Source of the DNA: Sphingomonas mali NBRC 15500 | GTDB lineage: Bacteria > Pseudomonadota > Alphaproteobacteria > Sphingomonadales > Sphingomonadaceae | NCBI RefSeq assembly: GCF_001598415.1 | Contig: NZ_BCYX01000032.1 | Location: 1-43,836, forward strand | Length of the DNA stretch: 43,836 bases | Reading direction: 5' to 3' | Shown here: positions 8,808 through 17,280 of the stretch, in pieces | Numbering within the stretch: the stretch's first letter is position 1 | Layout: each line of letters opens with the position of its first letter | Notes under the pieces: model-generated | Told to the model about the DNA's origin: nothing | Databases searched by the model: none | The model's input: the letters and a program-made list of their open reading frames with translations, nothing else | Translations under genes and position numbers: made by a program

Positions 8808-8815
8808 GGGATAAG

Positions 8816-9730
8816 ATGAAACTGGCTTTATCGAGTTCGATCGCGGCAATGGTTTTGCTGCTGCCGGGGGCCGCGTCGGCGCAGTCCGGCATGCGGGCGG
8901 CCAATTGTCAGCTCCATATCGATAGCACCAGCGCCGACTGGATCATCCAGGGATACGATCCGTTCGGGAACAGCGATCCGCTTGCCACGTTCGACGTTAT
9001 CTTTCGCAACGACGGGGGTGCTGCGTGCACGTTCGACACCATCTTCGTGACCGACCAGGAACCGTTCGGACTGACTAACTTGTCCTATAACGGGCGCGTC
9101 GCCTACACGCTGCTCGACACGTTCACCAACGTCAACGCCACTCCGCTGTCCGGCCGGACGATCGCCAGTTCGGCGCGACGGCCCATCGTGCTGCCACCGA
9201 ACAGCCAACAAGTCGTGCGCTATCAATTCGCCGCGAACGAAGATGGTCTTACTGCCGATGGGCTATACAGACAGCGGCTGTCGCTGGTCGCCGAACAGCG
9301 TGGGACCGGCGAGTCGCTGGCATCGCGCGCGATGATCGTCGGGGTGAATGTGCTGCCCTCCGCGGTGCTCGGGCTTTCCGGTCAGTATCAGCGCAATGGA
9401 AGCCAGGCTGTGGTGGATCTCGGCGAATTGCAGGACGGCGTCTCCGGCGTGTCGCTCCAGGTCAGGGCGTCGAGCACGCGTGCCTATCGCCTTGAATTTG
9501 CTTCGAAGAATTCGGGGCTGCTCCGGCTCTCCGACACGCAATGGAGCATCCCCTACCAGATCACCGTGGGGAACAAGACGATCGCGCTCGGTGGGCGTGG
9601 CCAGTACGAATCGGGCGGAAGCAATCCGGCCTCCGACGTGTTGCCGCTCCACTTCGTGATCAATGGCGCTTCCGGGAAGCGCGCTGGCGTCTATTCGGAC
9701 GTGTTGACCATCTCGATCGCCCCGAAATAA
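8816..9730 (+). CDS. two-domain SCPU pilus tip/adhesin-like protein
   Basis: This protein of about 304 residues has a signal peptide (LALSSSIAAMVLLLPGAASAQ). It has two tandem beta-rich domains of the spore-coat-protein-U type: an N-terminal one with the cysteine pair in AANCQLHID and AACTFDTIF, and a C-terminal one ending RAGVYSDVLTISIAPK, typical of this family. Last-gene position after the usher and the two-domain build match tip adhesins of archaic pili (compare CsuE of Acinetobacter), which mediate surface attachment. ATG 8816 is chosen because AGGG lies five bases upstream; GTG 8804 overlapping the usher stop is the alternative. Adhesive function is inferred from the family; the ligand is unknown. 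Confidence 0.8.
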   Translation: MKLALSSSIAAMVLLLPGAASAQSGMRAANCQLHIDSTSADWIIQGYDPFGNSDPLATFDVIFRNDGGAACTFDTIFVTDQEPFGLTNLSYNGRVAYTLLDTFTNVNATPLSGRTIASSARRPIVLPPNSQQVVRYQFAANEDGLTADGLYRQRLSLVAEQRGTGESLASRAMIVGVNVLPSAVLGLSGQYQRNGSQAVVDLGELQDGVSGVSLQVRASSTRAYRLEFASKNSGLLRLSDTQWSIPYQITVGNKTIALGGRGQYESGGSNPASDVLPLHFVINGASGKRAGVYSDVLTISIAPK

Positions 9731-9831
9731 CAGCGTGCTATAGACGGCGGCCGTCGCTGCGGGAGCCTGAAGCGGCGGGCGTGACGACGCGGTTTACGCG
9801 CACTTAATCGTGTCGGGTGCATGAAGCGGCG

Positions 9832-11358
9832 ATGCTGCATCCGCCCGTGTCCAAGCCGGAAGAGGAATCGCCGTCGCCCTCGTTGTTCGCGCAGGCGCGA
9901 TCGGCGGTGATCTGGCGCTCGGGCGCGCAGATCGTCGGGCAGATCATCACCTGGGGCGCGACCTTCCTGGTCATCCGCATCCTCGATCCGCACGATTACG
10001 GCCTGTTCGCGATGACACAGGTCGTGCTGGCGGTGCTCAACATGCTCAACGGCGCGGGGCTGGCGAGCGGGTTGATCCAGAAGCCCGACGCCGACGAGCG
10101 GACGATCCGTCAGCTTTACGGCATGCTGATCGTGCTCAATTTCGGGCTGGGCGCGGTGCAGTTCCTGATCGCGCCCTTGGTCGCGGCCTATTTCCACCAG
10201 CCGATCGTCGCCGACCTGCTCAGGGTACAGGCGTTCATCTATGCCACGACGCCGTTCGTGGCCTTCCCTTATGCGTTGCTGGCGCGCGCGATCGACTTCA
10301 AGCAACAGGCCAAGGTCTATTTCCTGTCGTCGATTACGGGTGCGGTGGCGGCGCTGGCCGGCGCTTATGCTGGCCTTGGCGTGTGGACGCTGATCCTGGC
10401 GCCGGCAGTGCTGTACGTGACGCGTGCGATCGGCATGACCAAGGTATCGGGGCATCATTACCGCCCGCTGTTCGATTTCCGCGGCGCGGGTGAGCTCGCC
10501 AAGTTTGGCGGGCTGATGGCGGCGGGGCAATTCTTCTGGGTGCTGCAGAGCCAGGCCGACGTGTTCATCGCCGGCCGGGTGCTCAATCCCGCAACGCTCG
10601 GGCTCTATACCACCGGGCTGTTCCTGACGCAGATCCTGGTCTCCAAGTTCGTGCCGGCGATCAACGACGTCGCCTTTTCGATCTATGCCCGGATGCAGGA
10701 CGATCGCGATGCCGTCGCCCAAGGCTTCGCGCGCTCGTCGCGGATGGTGATGCTGGTCGCGATGCCCTTTTATATCGGGCTGGCAGTGACCGCCGGGCCG
10801 CTGGTGGCGACCGTGCTCGGGCCCAAATGGGTCGAGGCCGCGCCGCTCGTCCGCTTACTCGCGGTGGCGATGCCGGCAATGACGCTCCAGGTGCTGTTCA
10901 GCCCGGCGTGCAGCGCGATGGGGCGGCCGGGGATCAACGTCCATACCGGCATGATCGGCGCGGTGCTGTTGCCCTTGGCGTTCGTGGTCGGGCTGCGCTG
11001 GGGCGTGACGGGGCTCGCCGCCTCCTGGTTCTTTGCCTATATCCTCTATCTCGCGATCACTGCCTGGCGCGTGCTGCCGGTGCTTGGCCTGTCGGCGATG
11101 GCGCTGGCCAAGGCGATCGCGCCGACCGTGACGCCGGCGATCGCGATGGGCGCGCTGGTCGTGGGGATCGACCACCTCTTGCCCGTCATGGCGGTGCAGC
11201 TCCGGCTCGCGATCCTGGTCGCGGCGGGAGGCGTCGTCTATCTCGGCTGGCTGTGGCTGTTCTCGAGGGACATTGTGCTCGAGGCGATCTCGATGGTGCG
11301 CGGTAAGCCTTATTATCGCGCGGGCGAGGGTCCCGCCCAGGTCACCAGTGCCGCCTGA
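9832..11358 (+). CDS. lipopolysaccharide/oligosaccharide flippase (Wzx/PST family)
   Basis: This protein of about 508 residues has roughly twelve to fourteen hydrophobic helices and belongs to the polysaccharide transporter/MOP superfamily, which flips lipid-linked sugars across the inner membrane. Recognisable signatures include the N-terminal SGAQIVGQIITWGATFLVIRILDPHDYGLFAM, with the family's typical RxLxPxDYGLxAM pattern, and NPATLGLYTTGLFLTQILVSKF in the middle. The gene is a single plus-strand unit that converges on, and overlaps by 46 bases, the end of the phosphopantetheinyl transferase gene. It may serve exopolysaccharide made elsewhere or could export a product of the neighbouring NRPS operon; there is no direct evidence for the latter. 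The start may instead be GTG 9817; neither codon has a good ribosome site. Confidence 0.88.
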   Translation: MLHPPVSKPEEESPSPSLFAQARSAVIWRSGAQIVGQIITWGATFLVIRILDPHDYGLFAMTQVVLAVLNMLNGAGLASGLIQKPDADERTIRQLYGMLIVLNFGLGAVQFLIAPLVAAYFHQPIVADLLRVQAFIYATTPFVAFPYALLARAIDFKQQAKVYFLSSITGAVAALAGAYAGLGVWTLILAPAVLYVTRAIGMTKVSGHHYRPLFDFRGAGELAKFGGLMAAGQFFWVLQSQADVFIAGRVLNPATLGLYTTGLFLTQILVSKFVPAINDVAFSIYARMQDDRDAVAQGFARSSRMVMLVAMPFYIGLAVTAGPLVATVLGPKWVEAAPLVRLLAVAMPAMTLQVLFSPACSAMGRPGINVHTGMIGAVLLPLAFVVGLRWGVTGLAASWFFAYILYLAITAWRVLPVLGLSAMALAKAIAPTVTPAIAMGALVVGIDHLLPVMAVQLRLAILVAAGGVVYLGWLWLFSRDIVLEAISMVRGKPYYRAGEGPAQVTSAA

Positions 11359-11993
11359 TAGCCAGGCGCGGGCTCGAACGAGGCCAGGGTCCAGCCCGGC
11401 TCGTCGCTGGTGAAGCATGTGGGCTGGCCCGGTTCTACCGACACAGTGAAAGCATGGAGCGGATAGGACAGGCCGAGGCCGAGCGCCTTCACGTACGCTT
11501 CCTTGCGCGTCCAGCAATTGTAGAAGCCGGCGATCCATTGCTCGGACGGCAGTGCGGCCAGCGCTTCATATTCTTCGGGCGCGAACAGCCGCTCGGCGAC
11601 GCGCGGGCAGGCAAGCTCGGGGTTACGCCATTCGATGTCGCAGCCGATCGCCCCGCCGCGCTTCGTCGCCAGCAGCGCCAGGCCGTTCGAGTGCGACAGG
11701 TTGAACGCCAGGTCGGGGTAGTCGCGCAGAAACGGTTTGCCATGCTCGTCGGTGGCGATGCGTACCATCTGCGGTGCGATGCCCAATTCCTGACCGAGAT
11801 GCGCGCGCATCAGTCCGCGCCGCGCGACGAAGCGGTCGCGATCGATCGGGCGACGGAACGACGCGGCCCGCCGACACTCGTCCGCATCGAGCCAGCACCC
11901 ATATTCGTCGAACTCCGCGCGCGGCAGATCGAGGTCGAGCAATGTCAGAGTCGCGATGCCCGGCGCCGCTCGGTCGATCGCGGCCATTTCCAT
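11313..11993 (-). CDS. 4'-phosphopantetheinyl transferase, Sfp type
   Basis: This 226-residue enzyme attaches phosphopantetheine from CoA to carrier-protein serines. The two halves of the Sfp fold are visible: RFVARRGLMRAHLGQ and DEHGKPFLRDYPDLAFNLSHSNGLAL in the first, then the magnesium-binding GCDIEW and the WTRKEAYVKALGLGLSYPL motif (WxxKEA) in the second. All catalytic residues appear present. It is the last gene of the NRPS operon, two bases after the stop of the synthetase, and almost certainly primes the T domains of both synthetases. It is distinct from the acpS gene at 24.3-24.8 kb that primes fatty acid ACP. Start ATG 11993; ATG 11987 is a close alternative. The gene end overlaps the convergent flippase gene. 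Confidence 0.93.
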   Translation of the reverse strand: MEMAAIDRAAPGIATLTLLDLDLPRAEFDEYGCWLDADECRRAASFRRPIDRDRFVARRGLMRAHLGQELGIAPQMVRIATDEHGKPFLRDYPDLAFNLSHSNGLALLATKRGGAIGCDIEWRNPELACPRVAERLFAPEEYEALAALPSEQWIAGFYNCWTRKEAYVKALGLGLSYPLHAFTVSVEPGQPTCFTSDEPGWTLASFEPAPGYQAALVTWAGPSPAR

Positions 11994-11995
11994 GA

Positions 11996-14900
11996 TCAGG
12001 GCCTCAGACGGCGGCCCGGCCGGCACGCCCGGTCGAGCGCTTCGTTCAGCCGCTGGGCGAAGGTCGCGACGTTGGGCGGCTCGGCCATCGTGCCGTGCGT
12101 TCCGGGAATGTCGAACGATTCGAGCGATCCGCGCACGACGTCCGCCCAACCCGGCCGGCTGTCGAGCACCGCGAGGCGCTCGGCTGGCTGGAACAGCGCG
12201 ACGACGCCGTCATAGTCGCCGGGGACATAGCCGTAAGCGGCCTGCTCCATCTGCGCGGCGAACACGCGGTAACGACCCTCGCGCTCGGCGATCTCGGCGA
12301 CGCCGACATCCTCCATCAGTCCGCGCGCGCGATCGAAGGCATAATCGAGCCGCTTGCCGATCGGCAGATTGCTCCACACGCCGAGGTGATAGCGCGCCTT
12401 GCTCATCCGCATCTGCGTCGTGGTGATCTTCTGGAAGGCGACCGGGTTCATCGTGTGGCCGAGCGCAAGCAGCGGCACGTCCTCGCCCGCGGCGCGCAAT
12501 TGCCGCGCGACCTCGAACGCCATGATGCCGTTGGTGCACCAGCCACCGATCAGATACGGTCCCTTCGGACGGCTCTCGCGGATCACCGCGACGATTTCCG
12601 ACGCCATCTGCTCGAACGTCATGCCGGGCTGCAAGGTGCGCTCGAGGATCGGCCCGAGCGGCAGGCCGAGGAATGGACGGGCGGTGCCCATCGCTTCGGC
12701 AAGCGCCATGAAGGTCGGGCCGCCGTCGAGCCACAGCAATGGCAGTTCGTCGCCCTTGGGCTGGAGCGGCACCCATTCGCCGAGATCGGCGGTGGCATTG
12801 CCCTCGATCCGCTCGGCGAGCTTTTCGAGCGTCGGCGCCTGGAAGAATTCCGCCATGCCGATGCGGCGGCCCCATTGCTGCTCGATCCGCACCAGCAGGC
12901 GCGCGACGAGCAGCGAATGGCCGCCAAGCTCGAAGAAGCTGTCGTCGCGGCTGACTTGCCCGATGCGCAACAGATCGCACCAGATCGCGGCGAGCTTCTC
13001 CTCGGTCTCGCCCTGCGGCGGTTCGATCTCGCGCGCACCCGCGCCACCCGGCTGCGGCAGCGCCTTGCGGTCGACCTTCGCATTGGGCGTCATCGGCAAT
13101 GCCGGGAGATGCTCGAAATGCGAGGGGATCATGTAATCGGGCAGCGTCCTGGCGAGATGCTCGCGTAGCTCGGCGCGGCTCGGCAGCGCGTCGCCACGCG
13201 TGACAATGTACGCCGCCAGCGCGCGCTCGCCCGAGGCGTCGGGCCAGCTGCGCACGGCGGCGGCGACCACGTCGGGATGCTCGGCGAGCGCGCCTTCGAT
13301 CTCCTCGACCGCGACGCGATAGCCGCGGATTTTCTCGTCATTGTCGACGCGGCCGAGGCACAGGATCGTGCCGTCGGGTCGATAGCGGGCGAGGTCGCCG
13401 GTGCGGTACAGCCGCTCGCCGCGGATCGTAACGAAGCGCTCGGCGGTGAGGTCGGGGCGGTGGCGATAGCCGTGGGCGAGGCCGGCGCCACCGATGAACA
13501 ATTCGCCGACCACGCCGATCGGCGCGGTGTTGTGGTATTTGTCGAGGATGTGGATCCTGGTGTTGGCGATCGGCCGGCCGATCGGCACCGGGCCGTCGCC
13601 GGGCGTGACGCGCGCGATGGTCGACCAGATCGTCGTCTCGGTCGGGCCATAGACGTTCCAGAGCTCGCCCGATCGCTCGATCAGGCTTTCGGCGAGATCG
13701 CGCGGCAGCGCTTCGCCGCCGCACAGGATGCGCAAGGTCGGCGACCCTTGCCAGCCTGCCTCGATCAGCGCGCGCCAGGTCGCGGGAGTCGCCTGCATGA
13801 CGCTCGGCTGCGCGCTCACGAACAGGTCGTTCAGCTGGCGCGGATCGGCGGTCACGCTCTTGGGCGCGAGGATCAGCTCGCCACCACTGATCAGCGGCAG
13901 GAAAAGTTCGAGCCCGGCAATGTCGAACGAGAGCGTGGTGACCGCGAGCAACGAGTCCTCGGCGCTGAAACCGGGATTGGCGCGGAAAGACTCCAGTAGA
14001 TTGATCAGCGCGCCGTGGCCGATCTCGACACCCTTGGGATTGCCGGTCGAGCCCGATGTGTAGAGCACATAGGCGAGGTCGTCCGGCGCGACCGTCACCG
14101 CCGACACCGTGCCGGTTGCAGTCATGTCGTCGATCAGCAGCCGCGGCAGCGGGCAATCGGGCAAAACGTGGCCGAGCTTCTTTTCGGTTAGCAGCGCCGC
14201 GGCGCCCGCATCCCTCGCGATATAGTCGAGCCGCGCAGCGGGGAAATCGGGATCGAGCGGCAGATAGGCCGCGCCGATCCGATGCACCGCGATCAACGCC
14301 GCGACCATATCGGGCGAGCGGTCGAGACAGAGGCCGACCAGATCGCCCCGCTTGATCCCGGCGGCATGGAGACCCGAAGCGATCGCATCGGCACGCGCGT
14401 CGAGCGCGGCATAGCTGACCGCCTGATCGCCGAAACGGATCGCGACGGCATTCGGCCGCGCGGCGACCTGCGCCCGCAACGTGTCGGGCAGCAATTCGGG
14501 CGACGGCGCGACCTCGGTCGCGTTCCACTCGACCAGCAGCTTCTGGCGCTCGTCCGCGCCGAGCAGCGGCAGATCCTTGAGCGGCACGGTCGCGTCGGCG
14601 ACCACGCCCTCGAGGATCGTCAGATAATGGCCGATCATCCGCCGCACCGTCGACGGATCGAACAATTCGGTCGAATAGAGGAAGCGGCCGTGCATCCCCT
14701 CATTCTGGCGCTCGTCGAGCTCGAGATAGAGGTCGAACTTCGCGCCGCCGACGACGACGTCCATCTGGGTCAGGTCCCAACCCTCGGGAAAGGGATCGAC
14801 CGGCGGTTCGATCGAGAACAGGCAATTGAACAAGGGATGCGTGCCGGGCTGGCGCTTGACGTCGAGCGCGCGAACGACCTCGTCGAACGGTGCTTCGCTG

Positions 14901-15988
14901 GCGGCGAGCGCGCCGAGCACGGAGTCGCGGACTTCGGTCAGGAAATCGCTGAAGCGCGTCTCGCCCTTGGGCTTGGCGCGGAGCGCGATCGTGTTGAGGA
15001 AATAGCCGACGACATTCTCGAGCTCGGGACGCCGGCGGAGGTCGGTGACCCCGCCGACGATGATGTCCTCGTCACCCGAATAGAGATGGAGCTGCGCGTG
15101 ATAGGCCGCGAGCAGCGTCATGTAGAGCGTGACGCCGTGGCGTCGCCCGACCAGCTTCAAGTTCTCGATCAGGTCGTTGGGAATCTCGAACACTTCCATC
15201 GACCCGGCATGGGTCGGCCGCGCCGGCTTGGTGCGGTCGCCGATCAGTTCGAGCTTGGGCGGTGCGTCGGCCAGCGTGCGGCGCCAATAATCGATCTGCT
15301 TCTGGATCGGCGCGCTCTTGAGATGCTCCTGCTGCCAGATCGTATAATCGCCATATTGCAGCGCCGGCATCGGCAGCGGCGAGGGCGCGCCGCGCGAGAA
15401 GGCGTCGTACAATTTGGCCAGCTCGGGCACGATCACGCGATAGATCGCGACGCCGTCGAAGATGATGTGGTGGAGCGTGAAATAGAGCCGATGGTTGTCG
15501 TCGGCGAGCTTGACGATCCGCGCGCGGAACAGCGGCGCGTCGTTCAGGTCGATCGCGCGCCGCGCATCCTCCTGGCCGATCGCCAGCGCGGCGGCGTCGC
15601 GCTCGGCCTCGGGCAGATGGCTGACATCGTCGAACGGCAGGATGATGTCGCGATGCTCGCGGACGCGCTGGACCAGCACGCCGCCTTCCTCGACGAACGC
15701 GGTGCGCCAGGCCTCGTGACGGCGCAATATCTCGTTGACGCTGCGCTCCATCGCGCCGCGATCGAAACTGCCGAAGCGGTGGATCGTGATCGATTCGTTA
15801 TAGAGCGGCACGTCCGGCGCCATGATGGCGTGGAGCCACACCTGGCGCTGGTCGGCCGACAGCGGGATCTCGGTGTCGGGTGCGCGCTTCTCGATCTGCT
15901 GCGGCTTGGCGACGGCGACCCCGCCGCCCCGCATCATCTTTTCGAGCAGCGCCCGCTTCGACGCGGACAGATCGACATGCGCGTTCAC
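11996..15988 (-). CDS. nonribosomal peptide synthetase, C-A-T-TE module with cysteine thioesterase
   Basis: This is a complete terminating NRPS module of 1330 residues. The condensation domain (about 40-460) has an intact HHIIFDG at 173-179. The adenylation domain (about 465-985) has YTSGSTGNPKG, the YGPTET and YRTGDLAR cores, and the catalytic Lys in NAKVDRKALP. By alignment with the GrsA phenylalanine domain, its specificity residues read D-I-L-Q-L-G-V-I-W-K, close to a recalled glycine code. The carrier domain has LGGHSL with Ser1025. The thioesterase (about 1075-1330) has GWCTNG in place of GxSxG, so the nucleophile is Cys1151. The position 27 residues later, normally Asp, is His. His1298 in PGTHGTM is the catalytic His. 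No epimerase domain is present. GTG 15988 is chosen because it lies five bases after the P450 stop and starts an N-terminus typical of such modules; an open frame continues to 16063 inside the P450 gene. Confidence 0.93.
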   Translation of the reverse strand: MNAHVDLSASKRALLEKMMRGGGVAVAKPQQIEKRAPDTEIPLSADQRQVWLHAIMAPDVPLYNESITIHRFGSFDRGAMERSVNEILRRHEAWRTAFVEEGGVLVQRVREHRDIILPFDDVSHLPEAERDAAALAIGQEDARRAIDLNDAPLFRARIVKLADDNHRLYFTLHHIIFDGVAIYRVIVPELAKLYDAFSRGAPSPLPMPALQYGDYTIWQQEHLKSAPIQKQIDYWRRTLADAPPKLELIGDRTKPARPTHAGSMEVFEIPNDLIENLKLVGRRHGVTLYMTLLAAYHAQLHLYSGDEDIIVGGVTDLRRRPELENVVGYFLNTIALRAKPKGETRFSDFLTEVRDSVLGALAASEAPFDEVVRALDVKRQPGTHPLFNCLFSIEPPVDPFPEGWDLTQMDVVVGGAKFDLYLELDERQNEGMHGRFLYSTELFDPSTVRRMIGHYLTILEGVVADATVPLKDLPLLGADERQKLLVEWNATEVAPSPELLPDTLRAQVAARPNAVAIRFGDQAVSYAALDARADAIASGLHAAGIKRGDLVGLCLDRSPDMVAALIAVHRIGAAYLPLDPDFPAARLDYIARDAGAAALLTEKKLGHVLPDCPLPRLLIDDMTATGTVSAVTVAPDDLAYVLYTSGSTGNPKGVEIGHGALINLLESFRANPGFSAEDSLLAVTTLSFDIAGLELFLPLISGGELILAPKSVTADPRQLNDLFVSAQPSVMQATPATWRALIEAGWQGSPTLRILCGGEALPRDLAESLIERSGELWNVYGPTETTIWSTIARVTPGDGPVPIGRPIANTRIHILDKYHNTAPIGVVGELFIGGAGLAHGYRHRPDLTAERFVTIRGERLYRTGDLARYRPDGTILCLGRVDNDEKIRGYRVAVEEIEGALAEHPDVVAAAVRSWPDASGERALAAYIVTRGDALPSRAELREHLARTLPDYMIPSHFEHLPALPMTPNAKVDRKALPQPGGAGAREIEPPQGETEEKLAAIWCDLLRIGQVSRDDSFFELGGHSLLVARLLVRIEQQWGRRIGMAEFFQAPTLEKLAERIEGNATADLGEWVPLQPKGDELPLLWLDGGPTFMALAEAMGTARPFLGLPLGPILERTLQPGMTFEQMASEIVAVIRESRPKGPYLIGGWCTNGIMAFEVARQLRAAGEDVPLLALGHTMNPVAFQKITTTQMRMSKARYHLGVWSNLPIGKRLDYAFDRARGLMEDVGVAEIAEREGRYRVFAAQMEQAAYGYVPGDYDGVVALFQPAERLAVLDSRPGWADVVRGSLESFDIPGTHGTMAEPPNVATFAQRLNEALDRACRPGRRLRP

Positions 15989-15993
15989 AGGGG

Positions 15994-17256
15994 TCAGGCC
16001 TCGACGGGACGGAAAGCGAGCGGCAGGGCCGAGAGCCCGCGCAACCCCGAATTGGTACGCCATTCGAGCGTGCTTTCGGGCACCGCGACGCGAATATCCT
16101 CCATTCGCGCGAGCAAAGCGAGGTACGAGATCCGCGCTTCCATCCGCGCCAAGGCCGCGCCGAAACAGAAATGCGCCGCCCAGCCAAAGGCGAGGTGGCG
16201 ATTATCGGTGCGGGTCAAATCGAGTTCGTCGGGATTGGGGAAGCGCTCCGGATCGCGATTGCCGGCGGCCATCACTGCCATCACCGCCTCGCCCTTCTTC
16301 ATCAGCTTGCCGCCGATTTCGGTGTCCTGCTTGACGATGCGCGCGGTGTGCTGGCTCGGCGTCTCGTAACGCAGCAATTCCTCGACCGCGCTCTCGATGA
16401 TCTCGGGATGCGCGCGCAATTGCGCCATCTTGTCGGGCTGGCGGGTCAGCGTCAGGATTCCGTTGCCGATCAGATTGGTGGTGGTCTCCTGGCCGCCGAC
16501 CATCGTCACGATCGTATTGGCGATGACCTCGTCCTCGGACAGGCGCTGGCCGTCGACCTCGGCGTCCATCAGCGAGCGGATCAGCCCGTCATGCGGGTTG
16601 CGCTCCTGCTCGCGGACCGCGTCGCGGAAATAGCCGGTCATGTCGGCCACGCACTTCAGCACGTCGCGGACGCGATCCGGATTGTGCTGAAAGTTGCCGA
16701 GCATCTCGGCGAACGTCGCCGACCAGGCCTTGAGCTGGCGATGATCCTCCAACGGCACGCCGAGCAGGCCGGCCGTGACGATCGCCGGGAAAGGCTCGGC
16801 GAAATCGGCGATCAGTTCGCATTCGCCGCTTTTGGCCGCTTCGTCGATCAGGCCGTGTGCGATCTCGCGGACCTTATCCTCCATCGCCTCGACCCGGCGC
16901 GGGGTGAAAGCGCTCATGCACAATTTGCGCAGGCGGGTGTGGTCCGGCGCGTCGAGGAACAGCATCTGCCGCGCCATCAGATCGGCAACCGGGCCGAGCG
17001 AGGGCAGGCCGAGCGCCTCCATCTTCTTGGGATCGGGCGTACGATCGGCGCTGAATTCCTTCAGCACGAAATGCACGTCCTCGTACCTTGTCACCACCCA
17101 GGTGTGCATGAACGGATCCCACATCACCGGCGCTTCCTCGCGGAGACGGCGGTAGAAGGGGAAGGGATCGGCATGCACCGCCGGGTCGAGCAGCTGGAAC
17201 AGGCTGAGGCTCGGGTCGAACGGCTGGGCCGCGGCGATGGGCGAATGCTCGGTCAT
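15994..17256 (-). CDS. cytochrome P450, probable hydroxylase of a carrier-bound amino acid
   Basis: This 420-residue soluble bacterial P450 has all core signatures. The I-helix acid-alcohol region is GGQETTTNLI (near 250-260), the K-helix ExxR is in EELLRYETP, and the heme loop FGWAAHFCFG carries the iron ligand Cys364. The heme loop differs from the common FGxGxHxCxG by Ala at the second conserved Gly. The gene lies 24 bases after the A-T gene, with a GGAGAG ribosome site, and five bases before the C-A-T-TE gene. In known pathways (NovH/NovI, NikP1/NikQ, skyllamycin) a P450 next to an A-T protein beta-hydroxylates the tethered amino acid. By that logic this one would act on leucyl-S-T. The substrate is inference; the family is certain. 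Ferredoxin and reductase partners are not encoded nearby. Confidence 0.93.
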   Translation of the reverse strand: MTEHSPIAAAQPFDPSLSLFQLLDPAVHADPFPFYRRLREEAPVMWDPFMHTWVVTRYEDVHFVLKEFSADRTPDPKKMEALGLPSLGPVADLMARQMLFLDAPDHTRLRKLCMSAFTPRRVEAMEDKVREIAHGLIDEAAKSGECELIADFAEPFPAIVTAGLLGVPLEDHRQLKAWSATFAEMLGNFQHNPDRVRDVLKCVADMTGYFRDAVREQERNPHDGLIRSLMDAEVDGQRLSEDEVIANTIVTMVGGQETTTNLIGNGILTLTRQPDKMAQLRAHPEIIESAVEELLRYETPSQHTARIVKQDTEIGGKLMKKGEAVMAVMAAGNRDPERFPNPDELDLTRTDNRHLAFGWAAHFCFGAALARMEARISYLALLARMEDIRVAVPESTLEWRTNSGLRGLSALPLAFRPVEA

Positions 17257-17280
17257 GTCTGCGGCTCTCCGTTGGGCCGA

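Noticed and set aside
9731..9831. Terminator or small gene between the pilus tip gene and the flippase
   Set aside because: Only a short GC-rich palindrome (ACGGCGGCCGT) is seen; no T-tract and no credible frame.
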